Source of the DNA: Desulfovibrio sp.
Lineage (GTDB): Bacteria; Desulfobacterota; Desulfovibrionia; Desulfovibrionales; Desulfovibrionaceae
Length of the DNA stretch: 64,000 bases
Assembly (NCBI GenBank): GCA_031279825.1
Contig: JAITHT010000081.1
Span: forward strand, 89,747 to 153,746
Direction: 5' to 3'
Shown one piece after another: positions 42,404 to 51,358 of this stretch; position 1 is the stretch's first letter, and every line of letters begins with the position of its first letter. Both the position numbers and the translations under genes were made by a program. Below the pieces are notes generated by a model. It was given only the letters and a program-made list of their open reading frames with translations, was not told the origin of the DNA and searched no databases.

Positions 42404-43921
42404 TCACTTGCGGTTCTTTTTTTTCCGTTGGCGTTCTTCTTTGCGCTTCTGACGTAATTTTTTCTGTTCCTGTTCAGAAAAAGCCACGCCGCCGCTCAAA
42501 CCGGGAAGAGGCATCCCCGGCATACCGGGTATACCGGGCATCTTTCCCAGGTCTTCCAGAAAAACGCCCGCGCCGGGAAGGCGCGTCGGTCTGCTGCTCA
42601 TGCCGGGCATTCCGCCGGGCAGTTTGCCGCCCATAAAACGCTGCATCATGCCGCGCATGGCGTCAAACTGTTTGAGTAGCTGATTGACTTGCGCCACCCT
42701 CACTCCGCTCCCTCTGGCGATGCGCTGTTTGCGCCCGGCATTGATGATTGTGGGGTTATGCCGCTCCTGCCTGGTCATGGAGTTGATGATGGCCTCCACC
42801 CGGCTCATTTCTTTCTCCGGCACGGCCATATCGCCGATTTTCCGCCGGATGGCGCCCATGCCGGGAATAAGTTGCAGCAGTCCTTCCAAAGAACCGAGTT
42901 TTTTCATGCGGCGCATCTGGACGCGAAAATCTTCGAAATCGAATTCCGCCTTCTGGAATTTACGGGCAAGCTCTTCAGCCTCATCAGCCTCAATAGCGGT
43001 CTGGGCCTTTTCAATCAGGGTGAGCATATCGCCCATGCCCAGAATTCTGCCGGCCACGCGATCGGGCATAAAAGGCTCAAATTCAGCAATTTTTTCGCCC
43101 ATGCCCACGAATTTGACATTTTTCCCCGTGGTCGATTTAATGGACAGAGCGGCTCCTCCGCGCGCGTCCCCGTCCATTTTCGTCAACACGACGCCGGTGA
43201 TATCCAGAGCGTCGTTAAAAGCCGAGGCCACGGTCACGGCATCCTGGCCGGTCATGGCGTCGGCCACGAACAATATTTCCGCCAGAGGCACCCTGGATTT
43301 GATGCCTTTCAGTTCACGCATCAGGGCTTCGTCAATATGGAGGCGACCGGCCGTATCCAGAAGAACCACGTCACAGCCCAGGCGAGCGGCTTCCCTGACG
43401 GCCGCTTCGGCAATATCCACCGGGTTCATGAGCGTGGTGGAGGGGTAGCAGGGCATGCCCAGTTGTTCCGCCAACATCGTCAACTGCTCAATAGCCGCGG
43501 GACGATACACGTCGGCAGGCACAAGATACGGGGTATGCTTTCCGGCGCGCAACCAATAGGCCAGCTTGCCGGTGGATGTGGTCTTGCCTGAGCCCTGCAG
43601 ACCTACCATCATAATAATATGCGGGCCTGCGCCCGTGAGGTTAAGGCCGGCGGCATCGCCGCCCAGCAAGACGACCAGTTCCTCATGGACGATTTTCACC
43701 ACCTGCTGGGCAGGATTCAGGCGCTTTGCCACCTCGTTGCCGAGGCAGCGTTCACGGACCCGTTCTATGAACTCCTTGACAATCGGAAGGCTGACGTCCG
43801 CTTCAAGCAGGGCCAGACGCACCTCCGCCAGACTATCCTGGATATTGCTTTCATTGAGTTGCGCGCGCCCGCCGAACGTGCGGAAAACATGGCTGATCCT
43901 GTCGGAAAGACTATCAAACAT
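42404..43921 (-). CDS. ffh: Signal recognition particle protein Ffh
   Basis: A 505-residue SRP GTPase. The N domain begins MFDSLSDRISHVFRTFGGRAQL. The G domain has GLQGSGKTTSTGKLA (G1), DVYRPAAIEQL, LLDTAGRLHIDEALM and TKMDGDARGGAALS. The methionine-rich M domain ends in a Gly-Met-Pro tail and a Lys/Arg-rich terminus that binds SRP RNA and signal peptides. ATG 43921 follows AGGA by 7 bases. The SRP RNA candidate is at 51230-51322. The start region carries a short duplication of CCGACAGGATCAGCCATG. Confidence 0.96.
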   Translation of the reverse strand: MFDSLSDRISHVFRTFGGRAQLNESNIQDSLAEVRLALLEADVSLPIVKEFIERVRERCLGNEVAKRLNPAQQVVKIVHEELVVLLGGDAAGLNLTGAGPHIIMMVGLQGSGKTTSTGKLAYWLRAGKHTPYLVPADVYRPAAIEQLTMLAEQLGMPCYPSTTLMNPVDIAEAAVREAARLGCDVVLLDTAGRLHIDEALMRELKGIKSRVPLAEILFVADAMTGQDAVTVASAFNDALDITGVVLTKMDGDARGGAALSIKSTTGKNVKFVGMGEKIAEFEPFMPDRVAGRILGMGDMLTLIEKAQTAIEADEAEELARKFQKAEFDFEDFRVQMRRMKKLGSLEGLLQLIPGMGAIRRKIGDMAVPEKEMSRVEAIINSMTRQERHNPTIINAGRKQRIARGSGVRVAQVNQLLKQFDAMRGMMQRFMGGKLPGGMPGMSSRPTRLPGAGVFLEDLGKMPGIPGMPGMPLPGLSGGVAFSEQEQKKLRQKRKEERQRKKKNRK

Positions 43922-43950
43922 GGCTGATCCTGTCGGATATTCTATATGTA

Positions 43951-44047
43951 GAGAGTAACTGAAACGCCGCACTCGCCGTTGACGGCGTGCGCGCAAGTCA
44001 GCGCTTACGCTGCCGGTTGGCGAACATGTTCAAAGTGAAAACGCTCT
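43951..44047. repeat. Shortened dispersed repeat, copy E7 (upstream of ffh)
   Basis: A 97-bp internally shortened copy in reverse orientation: GAGAGTAACTGAAACG, CTCGCCGTTGACGGCG, AGCGCTTACGCTGCCGGTTGG and the terminal half-hairpin TGTTCAAAGTGAAAACGCTCT. Confidence 0.65.
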
Positions 44048-44087
44048 AAAAATTGTATTTATATCGCGCAAAGCATGTCGCGTCAAT

Positions 44088-45233
44088 TTATTTGCAATCG
44101 GCATTATGCGCGGCATATCGCCTGCCGTGGCTCTCCAGTAACTTTCCAATGTAATCCGCTAATTTGCGTTCAAAGACGCTTACGTCAAAACCGGCGGCCC
44201 AGTTGGATATGCGTTCGGGAGAAAAGGCGCGAGGCTCCGCCTCCAGACGATCGATGGCCGCGTTAAGGCTTTGGGGCGTCTGTTCCTCAAAAAACAGGCC
44301 GGTGACGCCGTTCCTGATCGTCTCCAGCGCGCCGCCCCCGGCGTAGGCCAGCACCGGCCGCCCGGCGGCCATGGCCTCCAGGGGAACAATGCCGAAATCC
44401 TCTTCTCCGGGAAAAATAAGGCCGCGCGACTCGGCCAGCAGGCGGGCCACCGCCGCATCGCTCTGGCGCCCCATGAAAACAATATTGCCCCGGGCGAGTT
44501 TTTCAAGCTTCCTGCGCTGCTCTCCCTCGCCTATAACGAGGAGTCCCCGGCCGGAATCGTTAAAAGCCCGCACGGCGATATCCGGCCGCTTATAGTGTAC
44601 CAACTGGCCCAGCAGAACATACGGAGCGCTTTGCTCCGCCATGGAAAAGGCGCCTCCCTCCGGACGAAAACGGGCGTACTCCACCGGGGGATGGATAATC
44701 CCGGCTCCCCGGCGGTAGTGCTTGCGTATCCGTTCTGCCACATTACGGGAATTGGCGATGAAATAATCCACACGGGCGGATGACGCGTAATCCCACAAGC
44801 GCAGACGGTGGGCAAAAAGCCTGAACGCCGGCCCGCTCAGCGGACCGGCGCTTTCCAGATAGTCATGATAAAAGTCCCAGAGATAACGCATGGGACTGTG
44901 ACAATAGCAGATATGCACGCATCCCTTGCCGGTGAGCACTCCCTTGGCCGGGCCGGATTCACTGCTGATCACGAGGTCGTAACCGCGCAGATCCAGTTGC
45001 TCCAGAGCCAGCGGCATCAGGGGCAGATATTTTTGATACCATGTGACAGCCTTGGGCAGCCTGTTGATAAAACTGGTGCGTATCCTGTGCCGCAAAATGC
45101 TTTCGGAAATCGCGTTTCTGTCCAGCACATGCGTGAAAATATCCGCCCGGGGGAAAATACGGCAGAGGCTTTCCAGCACCTTTTCGCCGCCGCGCATGCC
45201 TACCAGCCAGTAATGGATCAGGGCGACCCGCAT
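44088..45233 (-). CDS. Family 4 glycosyltransferase
   Basis: A 381-residue GT-B enzyme. It begins MRVALIHYWLVGMRGGEKVLE, has the donor-site region (LLGQLVHYKRPDIAVRAFND, IVFMGRQSDAAVARLLAESRGLIFPGEEDFGIVPLEAMAAG with the EX7E motif), and NGVTGLFFEEQTPQSL. ATG 45233 follows AAGGA by 8 bases. It transfers a sugar to a lipid- or polysaccharide-linked acceptor; substrates are unknown. Its start overlaps the 3' end of the hybrid kinase gene by 16 bases. Confidence 0.9.
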   Translation of the reverse strand: MRVALIHYWLVGMRGGEKVLESLCRIFPRADIFTHVLDRNAISESILRHRIRTSFINRLPKAVTWYQKYLPLMPLALEQLDLRGYDLVISSESGPAKGVLTGKGCVHICYCHSPMRYLWDFYHDYLESAGPLSGPAFRLFAHRLRLWDYASSARVDYFIANSRNVAERIRKHYRRGAGIIHPPVEYARFRPEGGAFSMAEQSAPYVLLGQLVHYKRPDIAVRAFNDSGRGLLVIGEGEQRRKLEKLARGNIVFMGRQSDAAVARLLAESRGLIFPGEEDFGIVPLEAMAAGRPVLAYAGGGALETIRNGVTGLFFEEQTPQSLNAAIDRLEAEPRAFSPERISNWAAGFDVSVFERKLADYIGKLLESHGRRYAAHNADCK

Positions 45234-47485
45234 GGATCCGATTCCTTGCAACGGCTGTTCTGCGCATTATCCGCAAGATATGTACGCAACAAGGCCAGCA
45301 TGTCGTTCAGGTTGAGGGGTTTGCCCAGGTGCCCGTCCATGCCGGCCTCCAGACATTTGTCTATATCTTCCCGAAAGACGTTGGCGGTCATGGCTATAAT
45401 GGGCACTCGCGCGTCCCGCGACGTCCCTTCCAGCGCCCTGATGCGACGGGTGGACTCGTAGCCGTCCATTTCCGGCATCTGCAAATCCATCAGGATCAAA
45501 TCAAAACGCTCTCTCTCCGCGCTGAACAGATCCACGGCCACACGCCCGTTTTCCGCAGACACGATCTCGAGGGATGTCCATTTCAGAAACTCCATAACGA
45601 TTTCACGATTGATGTCCACGTCTTCGGCCAAAAGCACGCAACGGCCCGCGAAACAGCCGGACTCCCCATGCGCGCCGCCTGCATGCGATTCCCTCCGCCC
45701 GCCGTTGAGGCACAGGCGCACGCTCTCCTCCACGGAAGAAAGAAAAAAAGGCTTGGCTATGCAAGCCGCCGCGCCCGCCTCCTCCCAGGCGTCCCATTCG
45801 GAAACAGGGGCGACGACCACAATCACAATCTCCGGACATAAGGCCTTCATCCGGCGCGCCAGGGCCGTTCCCTCCATATCGGGCAGCTTACAATCCACAA
45901 AGCATATCGTCACAAGGCCGTCTCGCGCTTCCAGCCTTTCAAGCATGGCCAGGGCATCTTCTCCGCCGGCAGCGGTCTCGCAGGGCACGCCGAGCCGCCG
46001 CGTGATGTCCCGGAAGTATTCCCGCTCCCTTGCGGCGGCATCCACCAGCAGCACACGGACATTCCCGCCCGCGTCTTGCCCGGCGAATCCGGACGCTTTC
46101 GCTTCGCCCTGACGCATACGTACGGCAACAGTAAAAACGGAACCCTTGCCGATGACGGAATCAACGCGTACCCAGCCGCCCATCATTTCAACAATACGTT
46201 TGGAAATGGCCAGGCCCAGTCCGGTTCCTCCGAATTTGCGGGTAATGCTGCTGTCCGCCTGTTCAAAGGAGTGAAAAAGGCGCTTTTTCTGTTCTTCCGT
46301 AATGCCTATGCCGGTGTCGCTGACCGCAATCTGCAAAGTGCAGACGTCGTTTTCAAGCTTGAGCAGCGTGGCTTCCAGGACGACGGAACCCTTATCCGGC
46401 GTGAATTTCACGGCATTGGAAAGCAGATTGGTGATTACCTGCGCCAGCCGCTGTTCATCGCCTATCACAAGAGGAGGGATGTCCGCCCCGATGCGGACAA
46501 AAAAATCCTGGTGCTTTTCCGCAATCTTGAAATTGATGACGCCGACAATCTTCTTGAGCATTTCCTCAAAATGAAATTCGCTGAGAGAGAGTTCAAACTT
46601 GCTGGCTTCGATTTTCGAAATATCCAGGATGTCATTGATAATACCCAGAAGGTGTGAAGACGCGTCTTCAATTTTTCCGAAGCAATAATCCTTCTGATGC
46701 ATGTCTGAAGAATCTTTGCCTATATTGGTCATGCCTATGATGGCGTTCATGGGCGTGCGGATTTCATGGCTCATGTTGGCAAGAAAAATACTTTTGGAGA
46801 TGCTGGCGGCCTCCGCCTGCGCCACTTTTCGCCTGTAGCGGGAGAATCCCAGATAGCCGCTTGCCGCCGTCGCCGTCATGGAAAATACCAAAAGCGCCAT
46901 CAGGGAATAAAAACGGTTACGGAGAGTGACCGCCTGCTCGTCTGAGATATCCACGCCGGCTACGGCAATCACGCGGCCGTCGGCGTCAAGGACAGGAGAA
47001 AAGGCGGAAAGCAGTCCGTCGTATCCCACGGAATAGGTACCGAGTCCGGCACTGGCCGTAGTGCCTGCCAGAGCCTCCCGTACCGCGGATTCTATCTGCA
47101 GCGGCGGCGTACCCAGGCCGACGGAATCTTCCGTGGTGTCATTGTCGATAATGAATTGTACCATATCGGGTTGATCGGTTTCGCGCAAATAGTAAACAAA
47201 ACGTATGTCGAAATCCTGACTGAAGCGGATAAGGCGCGCTTTGATCTCCGCGTAGAGCGGCGCTTCCATATCTTCCGCGGCAGTCATGCGGGAGAATTCC
47301 TCCGACGAGACGAGCAGGGAGGCGGTTCGACAGGCCGCCACGAGACGCGCTTCAATGTTTTGCCGCAGGAATTCGGCAGCCGACTGCATCACGACGCCGG
47401 CATAGATGGCTATGCACAGAACCAGAATCGCTGACGTAAAGAACAGGGGCAGCACGAAGACGTTCTGAACGGCGTTTTTTTTCAT
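45218..47485 (-). CDS. Membrane hybrid sensor histidine kinase with two receiver domains
   Basis: A 755-residue protein. Two helices (about 10-33 and 190-212) flank a periplasmic sensor of the PAS/Cache type. HisKA follows with phospho-acceptor NMSHEIRTPMN, then HATPase_c with NLLSNAVKFTP, DTGIGI and GGTGLGLAI. Receiver 1 (from about 475) has FVDCKLPDMEG with Asp as likely acceptor; receiver 2 (about 620-740) has LILMDLQMPEMDG and the conserved Lys in LGKPLNL. No Hpt domain is present, so the phosphorelay partner lies elsewhere. It precedes the glycosyltransferase gene on the same strand. Confidence 0.92.
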   Translation of the reverse strand: MKKNAVQNVFVLPLFFTSAILVLCIAIYAGVVMQSAAEFLRQNIEARLVAACRTASLLVSSEEFSRMTAAEDMEAPLYAEIKARLIRFSQDFDIRFVYYLRETDQPDMVQFIIDNDTTEDSVGLGTPPLQIESAVREALAGTTASAGLGTYSVGYDGLLSAFSPVLDADGRVIAVAGVDISDEQAVTLRNRFYSLMALLVFSMTATAASGYLGFSRYRRKVAQAEAASISKSIFLANMSHEIRTPMNAIIGMTNIGKDSSDMHQKDYCFGKIEDASSHLLGIINDILDISKIEASKFELSLSEFHFEEMLKKIVGVINFKIAEKHQDFFVRIGADIPPLVIGDEQRLAQVITNLLSNAVKFTPDKGSVVLEATLLKLENDVCTLQIAVSDTGIGITEEQKKRLFHSFEQADSSITRKFGGTGLGLAISKRIVEMMGGWVRVDSVIGKGSVFTVAVRMRQGEAKASGFAGQDAGGNVRVLLVDAAAREREYFRDITRRLGVPCETAAGGEDALAMLERLEARDGLVTICFVDCKLPDMEGTALARRMKALCPEIVIVVVAPVSEWDAWEEAGAAACIAKPFFLSSVEESVRLCLNGGRRESHAGGAHGESGCFAGRCVLLAEDVDINREIVMEFLKWTSLEIVSAENGRVAVDLFSAERERFDLILMDLQMPEMDGYESTRRIRALEGTSRDARVPIIAMTANVFREDIDKCLEAGMDGHLGKPLNLNDMLALLRTYLADNAQNSRCKESDPCGSP

Positions 47486-47728
47486 AAGCTTCTTCCAACC
47501 CGGAGGTTATCTTTCTTATAAGATCTAGATAGCACAGCCATTTTCGAAAGGCCAGCCTGACGGCCGCATGCCGCCTCCCGACGATGGGGCGGATACATCG
47601 CCGGAAAACAAAGTCTTTTGCTTTTTCAGCCGATTTTGCCTAAACTGTCGGCATACCGTTGATGACAACAGGCCGGATCGGCGTCACAAAACGCCTTGTC
47701 CGCGCTAATTCCGCCGGAGGGCTTTCGC

Positions 47729-49234
47729 GTGTCCGCCCGTTACCATACCCTGCTCAGCGCCCTGCCCTCCATGCATGCCGCCCTTGAAGCCTTCACCGCG
47801 CCGGGGGATATCCCGTGCGCCGCATCCTGCCTTGCCCTGTCCGCCGCGTTGCCCCGCCCCCTTTTACGGGAAAGCATAGACGGTTTTCTGAAACTCTGCC
47901 GCCAATCCGTAATGAAAGGAGACGTCAACAGTGCTGACGATCTTGGCCTGCCCGCCTTATTGCCGCGAATGGTCCGGCATGTGGAACGCGTGTCGCGCCC
48001 GCATTTCCGGCGCGTACTCAACGCCACCGGGGTAGTTATCCATACCAACCTGGGACGTAGCCCGCTGGCGCCGGAAGCCGTGCGGGCTGTCGCCGAAACG
48101 GCGATGCGTTATTCCAACCTGGAGTTCGATCTGACGGCGGGCGATCGGGGAGATCGCCACGGCCATGTGGAAGATTTGCTTTGCCGCCTTACGGGCGCCG
48201 AAGGCGCAATGGCGGTCAACAACAATGCCGCCGCCGTCCTTCTTCTGCTCGATACCCTGTGCAGGGACAAAGAAGTCGTGATTTCACGCGGCGAGTTGGT
48301 GGAGATAGGCGGGAGCTTCCGCATCCCCGACATCATGGAGAAAAGCGGCTGCCTGCTGCAAGAGACGGGCACCACCAATCGTACACACGCGTATGACTAC
48401 GTTGCGGCCATAAACGAGCGTACCGCCGCCATCATGAAGGTACACCCTTCCAATTTCCGCATAATTGGCTTTACCAGAGGTGTCGGCCGCGAAGCTCTGG
48501 CAGATCTGGCCCATGCGCGTCATCTGCCCCTGCTTGAAGATCTCGGCGGCGGCGTCTTGTTTGACTTCGCGGCGGCGGGCTTCCCGCATCTGGCCGAGGA
48601 GGTGAGCGCCGCGCAGGCGCTGGCCCAGGGAGTGGACGTGGTCACCTTTAGCGGCGACAAGGCGCTGGGAGGGCCGCAGGCCGGCATTATAGCGGGCAAA
48701 ACGGAATATCTGAACCGTATCAAAAAGAATCCTTTAGCCCGGGCACTGCGTATTGATAAAATGACTCTGGCCGCGCTGGAAGCCACGTTGCGCCTCTATC
48801 TCGATCCGGCGCTGGCCGTGAAGCGCATCCCTGTCCTGCGTATGCTCTGCATGAGCGAGGACGAGTTGCGCCGCCGCGCCGGAAGTCTGGCGAAGGTTTT
48901 AAAAAAACGATTCGCCGGCCATGTTCCGCCTGTAAAAATCAGTATACGCCCGAGCGTTTCGCGCGGCGGCGGCGGTGCCTTTCCCGGACAGGATTTCCCT
49001 ACCTGGCTTGTCACCCTTCAGACTGAAACGCGAACGCCCGACGCCCTGCGCGCGGCGCTGCTCGAGACGGAGCCTCCCCTTGTGGCCAGAGTGCAGGACA
49101 ATGCCCTGTGCTTCGACCCACGTACGCTGGATAAGGAAGAAGACGCGCTCCTTGCCGGGGTTCTGGGGCAAGTTTTGCCCTTTCGAGAATCCGGGAAAGA
49201 GTCTTCTCCCCGTCTCCCTCCGGCAAAGACATGA
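47729..49234 (+). CDS. selA: L-seryl-tRNA(Sec) selenium transferase
   Basis: A 501-residue PLP enzyme that converts Ser-tRNA(Sec) to Sec-tRNA(Sec). It has RVLNATGVVIHTNLGRSPLA, MRYSNLEFDL, MAVNNNAAAVLLLL, VHPSNFRIIGFTRGV and the PLP lysine in FSGDKALGGPQAGII. The GTG at 47729 is chosen because GGAGGG lies 8 bases before it; a TTG at 47696 would add 11 residues. It begins a plus-strand run with yedF and a DHH phosphoesterase. No selB or tRNA-Sec is seen in the window. Confidence 0.93.
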   Translation: MSARYHTLLSALPSMHAALEAFTAPGDIPCAASCLALSAALPRPLLRESIDGFLKLCRQSVMKGDVNSADDLGLPALLPRMVRHVERVSRPHFRRVLNATGVVIHTNLGRSPLAPEAVRAVAETAMRYSNLEFDLTAGDRGDRHGHVEDLLCRLTGAEGAMAVNNNAAAVLLLLDTLCRDKEVVISRGELVEIGGSFRIPDIMEKSGCLLQETGTTNRTHAYDYVAAINERTAAIMKVHPSNFRIIGFTRGVGREALADLAHARHLPLLEDLGGGVLFDFAAAGFPHLAEEVSAAQALAQGVDVVTFSGDKALGGPQAGIIAGKTEYLNRIKKNPLARALRIDKMTLAALEATLRLYLDPALAVKRIPVLRMLCMSEDELRRRAGSLAKVLKKRFAGHVPPVKISIRPSVSRGGGGAFPGQDFPTWLVTLQTETRTPDALRAALLETEPPLVARVQDNALCFDPRTLDKEEDALLAGVLGQVLPFRESGKESSPRLPPAKT

Positions 49235-49421
49235 TGCTCCCGATCCTCCAGCCGGTAAGGCCGGCGCCTGTTACATACGGGGATTCCGCCCCGAATCCCG
49301 CAAGGGGCATTACGCCCCTTGATCCCGTTATCGTATCATGGGGGCGTGGGGACTCTCCTCCGGGAGCCTTTCGGGACAAGCTCTCCCGGCATTATCGAGT
49401 TAAAACATTAAGGAATATGCC

Positions 49422-50036
49422 ATGCCGGAAACGACACTAGACTGCCGAAAGCTGGAATGCCCGCAGCCGATTATTCACATCAAGCGTCTCCTTGCAACGC
49501 AGACCCCGGACGCGATCACCGTGCTTGTGGATAATGAACCCGCCTTTGAAAACGTCACTCGCTTTCTCCGCTCCCGGGGCTACGGCGCTTCTTTTTCGCA
49601 AGGCCCCGACCTGTGGCGCATTACAGGCGTTTTGGAAGAGCGGAGGGAAACGGCGCTCGTAACGCTCGAGCCTGTGCCCGCCACACAGCCTCTCGGAAAA
49701 AGCAGGACGCTGCTTATGCTCCTTTCGCCGGTTGTCGGTTCCGGCGATGACGAACTCGGCGCCCGCCTGATGAAAAATTTTCTCGCCGCCCTGACGGAAA
49801 TGGATGACCTCCCCTGGCGCATTGTCATGCTGAACGGCGGCGTGACAATGGCCGCTGACGACAGTCCCGTGATTGAGGAGTTACGCCGCCTGGAAAAGAG
49901 AGGAATAAGTATTCTCGTCTGCGGTGCCTGCCTGGAACACTTCGGGCTTTTGCGGAAAAAAGCCGTGGGGCAGACCACCAACATGCTCGACGTGGTCAGC
50001 AGCATGCAGGTTGCTGATAAAATCCTGCGCGTATGA
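49422..50036 (+). CDS. yedF: YedF-type selenium metabolism protein (TusA plus DsrE-like domains)
   Basis: A 204-residue two-domain protein. Residues 1-70 are TusA/SirA-like (LDCRKLECPQPIIHIKRLL, with the Cys-Pro motif). Residues about 95-204 are DsrE-like (LLMLLSPVVGSGDDELGARLM, NGGVTMAADDSPVIEELRRLE, ILVCGACLEHFGL with a Cys pair). This architecture is the selenium-associated YedF family (TIGR03527). The function is unproven but linked to selenium-containing genomes, and the selA neighbour agrees. Confidence 0.88.
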   Translation: MPETTLDCRKLECPQPIIHIKRLLATQTPDAITVLVDNEPAFENVTRFLRSRGYGASFSQGPDLWRITGVLEERRETALVTLEPVPATQPLGKSRTLLMLLSPVVGSGDDELGARLMKNFLAALTEMDDLPWRIVMLNGGVTMAADDSPVIEELRRLEKRGISILVCGACLEHFGLLRKKAVGQTTNMLDVVSSMQVADKILRV

Positions 50037-50043
50037 GGGGCAT

Positions 50044-51084
50044 ATGAGCTATTTCCGTTCCCTGCCCAAGCTGCCCAAGATGCTGGATCTGTTCTCGCGC
50101 GGCGAACGCTGGCTTATCCTTATCAACGCCGATCCAGACGCCATGGCCTCGGCCATGGCCTTGAAACGCATCATGTGCCGACGGGTGCAGGACGTGATAA
50201 TCGCCAAGGTAAACGCCGTCACCCGTCCGGATAACTTGGCGATGATCCGTTACAGCCATCTGCGGATGGAAGATTTTTCCCCGCGCATGACACCGCATTT
50301 CGACCGATTTGCCCTGCTGGACTCGCAGCCGGACCATCATCCCGCATTCAGGGATATCGCTTTTTCCATCATCATTGATCACCACCCCCTGCCGGAGACG
50401 CCGCATACGGCCGACTACTGCGAAATCAAACCCGAATACGGCGCCACCAGCACCCTCATGAGCGAATATTTGTACAATCTCGACATAAGACCGGGCAAAC
50501 GCCTCGCCACCGCCCTGCAATTCGGCATAAAAACAGACACCTCCACCTTTACCCGCCATTTTTCCGACGTTGATCTGCGCGCCTATCAATACCTGAGCCG
50601 CTTTGCAAATCCTCCCCTGCTTTCCCGCATTATTCGCAGCGAGTATCATCTGCACTGGCTCGAACTGTTCGCCAGAGCCTGCACCAACCTGTACGCCATG
50701 GGCTCATCCGGGCAATACGTATTCATCGGCGCTGTGGAGAACACGGACATCCTGGTCAATATCGCCGATTTCTTCATGCGCGTGTATGAAATTCGCTGGG
50801 CCGCCGTGGCCGGCATATACGGGCGAACCATGGTGGTCATTTTCCGGGGGGACGGGATTTCTCGGGACATGGGGAACTGCGCCGGACAGGCCTTTCGGGA
50901 ATTCGGCTCGGCAGGCGGGCACAAATCCATGGCCAGGGCGGAATTTCCCGTGGATGCCGCCAATGGGGAAGATCCTGAACTGTTTGTCTGGCAACGCCTC
51001 ACCCTTGCCCTGGGCATAGAAAAAAAACAGGGCAAGCAACGCGCCGCCGCCTCCCCTTGCGCTCCCCCCGTCAAAAAAATGTGA
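50044..51084 (+). CDS. DHH-family phosphoesterase (NrnA-like)
   Basis: A 346-residue protein starting at ATG 50044 after GAGGGG, 7 bases from the yedF stop. INADPDAMASAMALKRI is the N-terminal metal motif and IIIDHHPLPETP the DHH motif. A DHHA1-like C-terminal domain contains SAGGHKSMARAEFP. NrnA-type enzymes degrade short oligonucleotides or bis-phosphorylated nucleotides. A longer frame from 49924 overlaps yedF and is rejected. The substrate is not assigned. Confidence 0.9.
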   Translation: MSYFRSLPKLPKMLDLFSRGERWLILINADPDAMASAMALKRIMCRRVQDVIIAKVNAVTRPDNLAMIRYSHLRMEDFSPRMTPHFDRFALLDSQPDHHPAFRDIAFSIIIDHHPLPETPHTADYCEIKPEYGATSTLMSEYLYNLDIRPGKRLATALQFGIKTDTSTFTRHFSDVDLRAYQYLSRFANPPLLSRIIRSEYHLHWLELFARACTNLYAMGSSGQYVFIGAVENTDILVNIADFFMRVYEIRWAAVAGIYGRTMVVIFRGDGISRDMGNCAGQAFREFGSAGGHKSMARAEFPVDAANGEDPELFVWQRLTLALGIEKKQGKQRAAASPCAPPVKKM

Positions 51085-51229
51085 CGGCGCTCCCCGGCGT
51101 CGTCCGCCTGTGTCCAAAACAGGCGCGCCCGGAACTCCGCGGCGAACGGTCCGAGGAAAAAGGGGAGCGGTACGGGCGCTTCAGGCTCTGACGCGAAGAG
51201 GCGCGAACCCCTTGCGGAGACTCGCGCCT

Positions 51230-51322
51230 CTTAAGAGCCGGACACCCGGCACAACCGTTACCGTTGCTTTCTTTCGAACCTGGCGGGGTTGGCGGCGTTA
51301 CCGCCGCCCGGCTCTTGTCATG
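51230..51322 (-). ncRNA. ffs: Small SRP RNA (4.5S type)
   Basis: Read on the minus strand: terminal stem AAGAGCCGG/CCGGCTCTT (51316-51308 with 51241-51233), a GGCGGCG-GTAA-CGCCGCC hairpin, then GCCAGGTTCGAAAGAAAGC followed by AACGGTAACGGTTGTGCCGGGTG. This matches the domain IV pattern of 4.5S RNA (canonical GTCCGGAAGGAAGCAGC and GTGTGCCGGG) with compensating changes: the tetraloop is GAAA instead of GGAA, closed by UUC/GAA. A perfect-spacing promoter precedes it. It would pair with the Ffh protein encoded at 42404-43921. Confidence 0.8.
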
Positions 51323-51329
51323 TGTAAGG

Positions 51330-51358
51330 ATTCTATTCCCATGCGCGTTTTTTGTCAA
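51330..51358 (-). promoter_or_regulatory. Strong sigma70 promoter of the SRP RNA gene
   Basis: TTGACA (51358-51353), a 17-base spacer and TAGAAT (51335-51330) on the minus strand, with the predicted start 7-8 bases on, near 51322. It overlaps the last codons of the methyltransferase gene. Confidence 0.85.

Noticed and set aside
25516..44047. The dispersed repeats as a CRISPR array
   Set aside because: Copies are kilobases apart, in both orientations and about 125 bp long with internal hairpins; there is no regular spacer pattern and no cas gene in the window.
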